Source of the DNA: Flectonema sp. DT1601
Lineage: Eukaryota > Euglenozoa > Diplonemea > Diplonemida > Diplonemidae
Length of the DNA stretch: 64,000 nucleotides
Assembly: GCA_964019425.1 (NCBI GenBank)
Contig: OZ025783.1
Coordinates: 992,001 to 1,056,000 of the forward strand
Direction: 5' to 3'
Under the pieces are notes generated by a model that did not search any database, was not told the origin of the DNA, and saw only the letters and a list, made by a program, of their open reading frames with translations. This document shows positions 57,414-64,000 of the stretch, in pieces (position 1 is the stretch's first letter; the number at the start of each line of letters is the position of its first letter). The translations under genes and the position numbers were made by a program.

Positions 57414-58259
57414 TTCTATTCCCTGCTGCTGTGACCTTTTCCACTAATAGATAACTGATGAGAGACGTTAACAACGACTTCTTCAGTTTATTAGCACTGT
57501 AGACCTGCTTGCTAATGAATCTCACTAGCTTTCAAGTAAAACTCCATAAGCTTATTGTCACTTAAAGAATTAATTAAATAAAGTAAAAGAATAATAGTGT
57601 GAAGACAATACATATCTAATCATGTGATCTACGTTAGATTTCTGTCTGTGAAGTTAAAAAGACGATGATAATACCTAACACTCATTTTCAGAGAGCGGTC
57701 CTACAGAACCACTTGAAGAAAAAAAAGAAGAAAAAAACTAAAACTTTTGTCTAAAGAAACTTATTCATGTTTTCTAAATAATACAAAAAGAAACCATGAT
57801 TCATTCTCGGTTTTCGTTCTTCACGTGCAAACAGAAACTAACTTAATACTCAAATAGAAAGAAGGCAACAGAAGAATTGAAAGCAAAACGCCTACAAAAA
57901 AGAAATTTTCGTTCTCACAATAACAACAACACTAAACAAGGTTATACTTACATAGGATATTAAAGGAAAAAATACCAACTAAAGGTAAAGAACTCTACTC
58001 TCTACAGGGCAACCAGGAAAAGGTAGTTTCTTTGCATGATTGGTGAGAAAGTAACCTACCTGGGAATCTCTTTGATGCACTTGTCTTCGTTGTTTGTTCA
58101 GCTGGTCTTGCGCTAATATTGGGATTGGGGAAATATTATAATGGCTTTAAGAAAAACCTTTCCCCCGTCAGTCAATAAGAGTAGACCAGAATCGTAGTGT
58201 TACTACGAGTGCTATTAATTAGTAGTCAAGTACAGGTACAGTTAATGTATTATATTATA
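57414..58259. other. Intergenic, no gene seen
   Basis: About 850 AT-rich bases between the 625-residue protein gene and the coiled-coil gene. Short minus and plus ORFs near its left end are shadows of the coiled-coil gene. No RNA gene or repeat was noticed. Confidence 0.55.
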
Positions 58260-60137
58260 TTATCCTATAATAAATTCAATATCCTCATCGCTGCTGTCTT
58301 CAGGAATTAAAGATCTTCGGAACCTCTTTCTATCTGGTCTGATGACGGGTTCGTTTTCTACGTCATCATCAGTCTCATCATCTTCCTCCTCAGCTAGTCT
58401 TGCGGCTTCCTCTTGTTCTCGTCTTTGTTTTGCAAGTTTCTTGTCTTCCTGTCGCTTGGCTTCGGCTGCAGCTTGCTCTCGTTCCCTGGCCTCCGCTTGA
58501 GCTTCCTGTCGCATTACTTTTTTTTCGTATGTATTAAGTTTTATAAAAGCAAACTTCTTATCATCAGCAGAGAGCTTTGATCTCCTAATCTTATGAACTG
58601 TCGGTTCGTGTTTCCAAGTGCAATATGGATCAGCGTCGTTGAATAAAGTCTCAAGCCAATGACAAGTTGCACAGAATGGACATTGAGGAGAACCATGATG
58701 TTTTGGGTTTCCATAAGTATCATGAAAAGTACTTCTACAAGGGTACTTGAAACGAATATCAGGTTTTGGTGAGAATAACGGATTTGATGTAGTAGTGCGT
58801 CTCATTCGTGCATTAATCAAAATCTGTTCAGTTGAAGAAGCAGACGTTGCGACTACTTCTTGAACTGGATCCTTTGTAGATGTTGTTGTTGTATTCTTTT
58901 CTTGTTTTATAACAACATTCTTTTCCGGAGTATTTGGTCCTACATCGTCAACATCAATAACTGCAGGTTTTTCAGGTTGCTCAGGTTTTAATGATTTCTT
59001 TACTACGACCGGTGTTTTGTTGTTTGTGAACGCTCGTTTTTGAGCTTCCATTTTATGGCGTTTGGCATCTGCTTCTTTGTTTTCGGCGGCAATTCTCGTC
59101 TGTTGAGCTTCTTCAATGTTTCTTCTAAAATAGTTATTTGGTAATTGAATAATTCTACTGACTGGATCAAATGGATAAACTTCAATTGCTTGTCTTGTCC
59201 AGACGTAATCAATAACATTCTGTCGTTCAGCTTCTCCAGGAGGCATTTTCGTAGTAGAAATGAGTTGTCTGATTGAAGTATCTACAAAATCAATATCGTC
59301 AAGAACAACTACTTGTTTACCTTGAGCTAGTAACCTTGACTCCTCGTGAAGCATGTTTCTGTCACAAACTCCGTAACTTACTTGTCTGGTCTTGTCAACT
59401 ACGAGGATCGCTTTTAAGAAATCGATATCGTTCCATTCTATTTCTTTATCCATTGGAGGTTTACTTAGTAAACTACTGTGAACAACACATCGACCACCAG
59501 ATAAAAGTGGAAGAATTGTCTTTGGAACAGATGCAAAGACGTATCCGGTTCGTTTTTCTGATGTCGGAGTTCGCGGGGGTTCCAATTCACAATCCCGTCT
59601 TGAAGGAGGTGGTGGAGGTTGCTCAATGAGTTCCTCAAAGCAGGCTGTGATTACAGTGCTGTACTCATCGTTGAGGATCTTAAACTTTGAGGTGTTTATT
59701 CTATCAATGAATTGCTGTTCTCGTTTTTTTAGTTCTTCAATTTTGCGAAGGTCCTCCGACCTCCCACCAGTGAGTAGATCCTGAGATAGCTCCGCCTGTT
59801 GGGAACATTCTGTTTCTTGAGTTTCAGTTACTGTGACAGGTTCCTCAATCTGTGGTGGTGGTCGTGGTGGAGGTGGAGGTGGTACTTCCGTTGGCGAGTA
59901 TTTCCCAACCTCTCCCGGTACTCTAATCTCACTGGGCGATATTAAAGCTGGTGAACGACTTTCAATACTCGGTCTGGTGTCCCTCTCACTGGTAGTGTCT
60001 TCTTTCTCTTTTTCCTTCATATCCGATTCAAAATGCTCCATTAAATACCCTCCATTTGGTTGATCCTTTCCCTCGCGGACACCAGCCAACAGGTCTAACG
60101 AGAGTCGCGGTTCTGCTTCTCCCTGAGTTTGCGACAT
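58260..60137 (-). CDS. SP-rich, probably nuclear protein with Cys/His cluster
   Basis: 625 residues, not recognised. The N-terminal ~190 residues are disordered with a poly-Pro stretch (PPPPPPRPPP) and two copies of a short motif (LSLDLLAGVREG and LSQDLLTGGRSE). Residues ~190-345 look folded (RTGYVFASVPKTILPLLSGG, KQVVVLDDIDFVDTSIRQL). PAVIDVDDVG resembles a SUMO-interacting motif and VIKQE fits the SUMO-acceptor consensus. A Cys/His cluster lies near 478-510 (CPFCATCHWLE ... CTWKHE) and could hold zinc. The end is a Glu/Arg/Ala-rich single helix, then acidic, then a basic patch (RPDRKRFRRS). A nuclear chromatin or SUMO-linked role is inferred, not shown. Confidence 0.75.
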   Translation of the reverse strand: MSQTQGEAEPRLSLDLLAGVREGKDQPNGGYLMEHFESDMKEKEKEDTTSERDTRPSIESRSPALISPSEIRVPGEVGKYSPTEVPPPPPPRPPPQIEEPVTVTETQETECSQQAELSQDLLTGGRSEDLRKIEELKKREQQFIDRINTSKFKILNDEYSTVITACFEELIEQPPPPPSRRDCELEPPRTPTSEKRTGYVFASVPKTILPLLSGGRCVVHSSLLSKPPMDKEIEWNDIDFLKAILVVDKTRQVSYGVCDRNMLHEESRLLAQGKQVVVLDDIDFVDTSIRQLISTTKMPPGEAERQNVIDYVWTRQAIEVYPFDPVSRIIQLPNNYFRRNIEEAQQTRIAAENKEADAKRHKMEAQKRAFTNNKTPVVVKKSLKPEQPEKPAVIDVDDVGPNTPEKNVVIKQEKNTTTTSTKDPVQEVVATSASSTEQILINARMRRTTTSNPLFSPKPDIRFKYPCRSTFHDTYGNPKHHGSPQCPFCATCHWLETLFNDADPYCTWKHEPTVHKIRRSKLSADDKKFAFIKLNTYEKKVMRQEAQAEAREREQAAAEAKRQEDKKLAKQRREQEEAARLAEEEDDETDDDVENEPVIRPDRKRFRRSLIPEDSSDEDIEFIIG

Positions 60138-60348
60138 CTGCTACTCCTGCTTAAAGATTTAAAATAATAAAAGAAGAATATCAAAACATTATTCAAATAG
60201 AACTCTCGAAGTAGACTGCTAGCCACTCCATGGATTGATCTGTTTAAAATAATTAATCTACAATTTGATAATACTCACAGTTAGACAAAACTAAATAACT
60301 TATACAAGATTAAGGTTACAGGTGGTTGTGCATAGAACATACGTGGTA

Positions 60349-62343
60349 CTATCGATTAGTGTAGGCATCTGGGAATGCCTCAGCTTCTTCCTGGATTGGA
60401 ATTTCTTCGGATAGTTGGGTTATTTTTAACATTACAGTAGCGGCACACTCTCTTAAATACATTAATTGTTTTCTTTTTTTATTGAGAGATTCGGACCCAA
60501 GTGTGTTTCTGGCTGTTGCGAGACGAGAACTGCTGTTCAGAAGACGAGAAACATAGGCTGGGCAACCAGCAGTTTGATTTATGATTGTAACAGGAATTGG
60601 GTCCTCAAGATGAGAGAGATGCGCAGGCTTGACGGTGCCCTCAGTTGGGATTAATATCCAATCAACCAACCGTATGGTTGAATCGGAATCTAGAAGTGAT
60701 ACTACACCACTGTTGGTGTTGTCAATGTTGTTTAGTACAGCAGAAAGGACTACGTTGTGATTTTCTATTGCCTTTCCTTCAAATAAAAAGCTGCAGTTAC
60801 CTTCACTCAGGATATCAATTCCTCGATACAAATATATCAAATCTCTTTTACCGATTGCCTCAGTAAATACTTTTGGTATCAAGAGCATCATTTTTAGTAA
60901 TTCTGATGTCTTTCGTTTATGAAATGCAACTTGTATTCTTTTACCTAAATCTTTCCAGTAACCTACAGAATCAGAAATAAATAAATCAGGTACAACCGGT
61001 AGGTGTAGTTGTGTTGTTAGTTTCTTCCAATAAGTGCTGATGATTGCCTTCTTGTTTCTGATGTTTGGGTTGAGCATACAAAACACATCAGTAACATGTT
61101 GTACATAATTACAGTATAACTTACTGAGTTCAACATTTGTATGAAATGGAGGAAGTACCTGCAACCAATCGATTGGAATTACAGAAACAGTTGATCGCTC
61201 TCTTGGAAAACACATCCGTCTCGCTATCAGTTCAGTGACGCTGCATAGCATTTCATCAGTTCCTGATTTGTGAGGACCTTGTAGAGCAATCTTAAGATGT
61301 CGAGGAGGTGTATTGGGAGTCATGTCATTGAGGATATGAAGAACCTTTTCATCACAAGCCTGCCTTATAAAGTCTTCCTTCGCAGGTTGGGCACCCATAG
61401 ACCTCAGAATCTCACTCAAGTTGTGACTAAACTCAGCGTTTGTTGCCGACACCGCATTAGTATAGCGACTCGCAGCTTTTGTTGTCAGCTGTTCGCTTTG
61501 AAGTATTTCATCAAACAACGATGCATAGAACGGTCCAAGACATTGTAAAGGAAGAAGAGCATCTTCGATGTTAAACTTTCCATCAGCATCTGGTTGTTGT
61601 TGCTGTTCTCGTGCTGCTCTAATTTGAATTTTTCTCGGAGGAGTATCAGCAGCAATATTACTCTTTCTTACAGAAGGGGAGTTGCCAACAGAGGCAGTTG
61701 GTTTTGGGGATCTCGTTCTAGTCTTTGTCGGAGATACTAATCTGGAGTCAGATATCGTTATCGGATATGGTGAAGTCCCTCGAGGAGTAGTATCATCATC
61801 ATCATCATCATCGTCTGATATAATAAAGGTTTGAGTTTGTGGAAGTGTTCCGTCCATAGACTCATTAATAGGTGCTATTGGAGATAGCCTTGGATGAGCT
61901 GTATAAGGTGCTGCTCTCCGTACTGCTGATGCTGTTATTGTTGGAGAGATTGGAGGACTTGGTGAAATCTTCGGAGGTGTTGCCAGTTCTCTCCCCCCAC
62001 TCAGCGGAGATGGAATTCCAGCCAACACCGTCCTCCTGGGTGATGGCGATCTTGATAGTGTCGAAGATGTTGAGAAACCTTCTTTAAGATCATCATAATG
62101 GAATAGCTGAAGTGCATCTCTCGGTCCTGGAGGTGATCTCAATCGAGGACCTGGAGGAGGATTTGGTTTCGGTGACAGTCTGCGACCAGCATTTGTTTCT
62201 GCTGAATATGGTGTTTCCATAAACAACGTTCTCTCCACTCCATTCTCTGAATCCTCGCGTATCTTCTTCAGCAATGATTCTATCTCCTCCGCTTTCTCTC
62301 TTTCTTTCGCTAAGTTATAGCGTAGCACTGCAGCTTCCTCCAT
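60349..62343 (-). CDS. SP-rich, probably nuclear protein, unknown function
   Basis: 664 residues, not recognised. A short N-terminal coiled coil (NLAKEREKAEEIESLLKKIR) is followed by ~200 disordered residues full of SP/TP sites (SPSPRRT, SPTKTRTRSPKP), likely proline-directed kinase targets. FIISDDDDDDDD is a strong SUMO-interacting-type motif. From ~250 to ~620 the protein looks folded (LQCLGPFYASLFDEILQSEQ, RMCFPRERSTVSVIPIDWLQ, LVDWILIPTEGTVKPAHL). The end is a Lys/Leu helix. It shares style (SP-rich, SIM-like) with the next gene downstream, 211 bases away, so the two may work together; the chain of reasoning is thin. Confidence 0.75.
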   Translation of the reverse strand: MEEAAVLRYNLAKEREKAEEIESLLKKIREDSENGVERTLFMETPYSAETNAGRRLSPKPNPPPGPRLRSPPGPRDALQLFHYDDLKEGFSTSSTLSRSPSPRRTVLAGIPSPLSGGRELATPPKISPSPPISPTITASAVRRAAPYTAHPRLSPIAPINESMDGTLPQTQTFIISDDDDDDDDTTPRGTSPYPITISDSRLVSPTKTRTRSPKPTASVGNSPSVRKSNIAADTPPRKIQIRAAREQQQQPDADGKFNIEDALLPLQCLGPFYASLFDEILQSEQLTTKAASRYTNAVSATNAEFSHNLSEILRSMGAQPAKEDFIRQACDEKVLHILNDMTPNTPPRHLKIALQGPHKSGTDEMLCSVTELIARRMCFPRERSTVSVIPIDWLQVLPPFHTNVELSKLYCNYVQHVTDVFCMLNPNIRNKKAIISTYWKKLTTQLHLPVVPDLFISDSVGYWKDLGKRIQVAFHKRKTSELLKMMLLIPKVFTEAIGKRDLIYLYRGIDILSEGNCSFLFEGKAIENHNVVLSAVLNNIDNTNSGVVSLLDSDSTIRLVDWILIPTEGTVKPAHLSHLEDPIPVTIINQTAGCPAYVSRLLNSSSRLATARNTLGSESLNKKRKQLMYLRECAATVMLKITQLSEEIPIQEEAEAFPDAYTNR

Positions 62344-62825
62344 CTGCTGTGTACTGGATAAGAAGATTTAGTTTATTAATCTCAAAAACTAAACAGTGAA
62401 TTGAACCCTCCCCACAGTCCATGTGGATGCTGTTTGAGAACATTATAAGACTTTCATCACAAGATACGTAAAGAACGATTTAAACAGTTGGTCGTTAGAG
62501 AGTTCTTTGACTCTCTTTTTCTTTCGGATCTATTTTCTTTCTTCTAAATCATATTCCGAACTGTCAAGGATTCTCCAGAAGAACAATAGGAAAACATAAA
62601 TTATTATAAATAATTATCAAGTGGGATATACATGACCTCTATCATGTATGTGTTGTTAGTTTTTTTTCTTAGAAATCTCATAAGGATTACATTTGGTACA
62701 ACAGATTCCTCAATAAAAAGAAATTAATTCGAATCATATAAGCATACTACAAGTACTAATGTATTAGTAGTACCATCGCTGTAATATCAAAATAGTGGAA
62801 CTCAGGCAAGAGGAAAACGTTAAGA
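62344..62825. other. Intergenic, no gene seen
   Basis: About 480 AT-rich bases between the HhH-repeat gene stop and the 664-residue protein start. Nothing recognisable. Confidence 0.55.
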
Positions 62826-63416
62826 TTAGTGATAAATTGGATCTTCAAACAGAGCGAGGTCTGCAATAGCACCTGCCCATTGAGCTGGTTTCCATCTGCC
62901 AAGTTGGCCGATAGTTTCAATGCCAAACCTTTTGAAGTCTTCATTAACACGAGGACCTACTGCTACTAGTGATGCTAGAGGTTCATTACATAAAGATCGA
63001 AGACTCTTAGTCTCGTGTTGCATATCAACAGCTCTGATTAGATTCATCGTTGATTCTTCACTTCCTCCTGATGTTCGTTCTGTTTGAGCCATAATACTTA
63101 TGGAATGAGCTAATTTATAAACTTCCCACCTCGCTAAGTCTTCAACTGTTGCTATGCCATACCTTCTAAGAACATCGCAATCAGATTCATCAATTCCGGT
63201 TAGTATACTCGGCTTGTGTCGTAGTAGTGAATGGAAATTAGCTTTCTTCCCTCCCTTCTGCAGAGCATCCGAAATATTCAACTTCGTTGCGGAATAATCA
63301 ACAGAGACTCGAGGTTCTGCTGTGCTAATTGATACTCGTTGTGACCTCGGTGTCTTGGGGGTCCTGTCTCCACCAAAGTCTCGCATTCGTTTGTCCTTTC
63401 CTCCTCCGGACTGCAT
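62826..63416 (-). CDS. Small protein with two helix-hairpin-helix-like repeats
   Basis: 196 residues, not recognised as a named family. The first ~45 residues are basic and disordered with TP/S sites (RTPKTPRSQRVS). Two related ~30-residue segments follow, GIDESDCDVLRRYGIATVED at ~72-91 and VGPRVNEDFKRFGIETIGQL at ~152-171, both followed by an RW pair. The pattern (Gly, spaced Leu, RxGI.T...L) is that of HhH-type modules that bind nucleic acid or proteins. An internal duplication is likely. The gene is complete with its own stop and is the last one before the right edge. Confidence 0.72.
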   Translation of the reverse strand: MQSGGGKDKRMRDFGGDRTPKTPRSQRVSISTAEPRVSVDYSATKLNISDALQKGGKKANFHSLLRHKPSILTGIDESDCDVLRRYGIATVEDLARWEVYKLAHSISIMAQTERTSGGSEESTMNLIRAVDMQHETKSLRSLCNEPLASLVAVGPRVNEDFKRFGIETIGQLGRWKPAQWAGAIADLALFEDPIYH

Positions 63417-64000
63417 GTTTACTACTTTAGCTTCCTTAGAACTGTTAAATAAATAAAATAATGAACAATACTCACATTTGGTCTTACACAGAAATCACAA
63501 ATTGTTTGACTTTTCCTATTCCAGCGTATTCTAAGGCAACAAGTAACCTTCCGAAATCCCTTTTTACTGTTCAGTGCTTCAGTTGCTCACGAGTACATTA
63601 TTGACTGACTCTGATATAAATGAGATGTACACAGAAATCATACTTTCACAACACGGTAACCAGAATCACGTGGGATTGGGAAGGCGTGGGGGTGGTGAGG
63701 GTGGTGAGCAGTCTTTACAAACGGCTCATTTTCAACGAAGCGAATAAGTTACTGGCAAGTAGCCAAACAAGCAGCACGGCGAGCGATTATCAAGAAAAGA
63801 AAAGAAAAGGAAAAACCAGAAGAAACACAACAATAGACAACATACAAAAAAAAAAAAAGAAAATGAATAACGGGTGGCTAAAGAAAGAAGCATTGCAGGG
63901 GGAACACGACTTGTTCGGCCTCTTTTAATCGGAAAAAAAAGGGGGTGAAACTTCGACTATCAGATTATCGTCCCATTCCCTGTAGTCCGTTACAACTTAC
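63417..64000. other. Right-edge intergenic sequence
   Basis: No gene supported. Plus-strand ORF 63620-63928 is Lys-rich through an A-run and has no protein character. The 5' leader of the HhH-repeat gene must start here. Confidence 0.5.

Noticed and set aside
61250-61300. QGPHKSGTDE in the 664-residue protein as a possible P-loop
   Set aside because: Spacing does not fit GxxxxGK[ST], since the Lys precedes the Ser-Gly, and no Walker B follows.
1-64000. LTR elements, Polinton-like elements, CRISPR arrays, rRNA genes
   Set aside because: No paired long terminal repeats, capsid- or envelope-like proteins, regularly spaced repeats or rRNA-like sequence were seen.

Overview
This is a stretch of nuclear DNA from a flagellated, single-celled eukaryote. 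The evidence is an axonemal dynein heavy chain, two kinesins, a spliceosome disassembly factor, an ESCRT-I subunit, an STE-type and an AGC-type protein kinase, short GT-AG introns (five of seven proposed donors read GTATGT), standard stop codons and one LINE. All 17 host genes I can support lie on the minus strand over about 63 kb. Many start codons have an NAG acceptor-like site a short way upstream. Together with a kinetoplastid-looking CCCH protein, this makes a euglenozoan with polycistronic transcription and spliced-leader trans-splicing (perhaps a diplonemid, since true cis introns are present) my favoured but unproven guess.

Layout, left to right (reverse of transcription). 1-13.3 kb: axonemal dynein heavy chain in three exons, its last ~100 codons beyond the left edge. 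13.4-18.0 kb: adenosine kinase, acid ceramidase/NAAA-type amidase, and a protein carrying the DUSP12/YVH1 zinc-binding domain without a phosphatase. 18.4-23.4 kb: two unlike kinesins, one KIF12-like and one kinesin-3-like motor fused to WD40 repeats. 23.7-25.5 kb: a small Cys/Gly-rich membrane protein and triosephosphate isomerase with one intron. 26.6-31.4 kb: a LisH plus STE/MEK-like kinase whose probable last intron holds a ~3.1 kb degenerate non-LTR retrotransposon on the opposite strand. 33.2-36.6 kb: a hypothetical gene and TFIP11 (G-patch, spliceosome disassembly). 36.6-41.4 kb: gene-poor, full of homopolymers. 41.4-45.7 kb: a one-chain receptor with signal peptide, EGF-like region, about seven membrane spans, PH domain and AGC kinase. 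46.2-49.2 kb: TSG101/VPS23 with a repetitive linker and an added C-terminal CUE-like domain. 49.2-52.3 kb: a second gene-poor block. 52.3-54.2 kb: triple CCCH RNA-binding protein. 54.4-63.4 kb: a probable mitochondrial protein, a coiled-coil protein, two SP-rich probably nuclear proteins, and a small protein with two HhH-like repeats.

The most interesting items are unusual domain fusions (receptor-PH-AGC kinase, TSG101-CUE, kinesin-WD40, CUE plus DUSP12 zinc domain), strict one-strand gene order, A-rich 3' splice sites, and a LINE-containing intron that may separate a kinase from a membrane-anchor exon. Exon structures were worked out by hand from splice motifs and frame; domain calls are by motif recognition without database searches.
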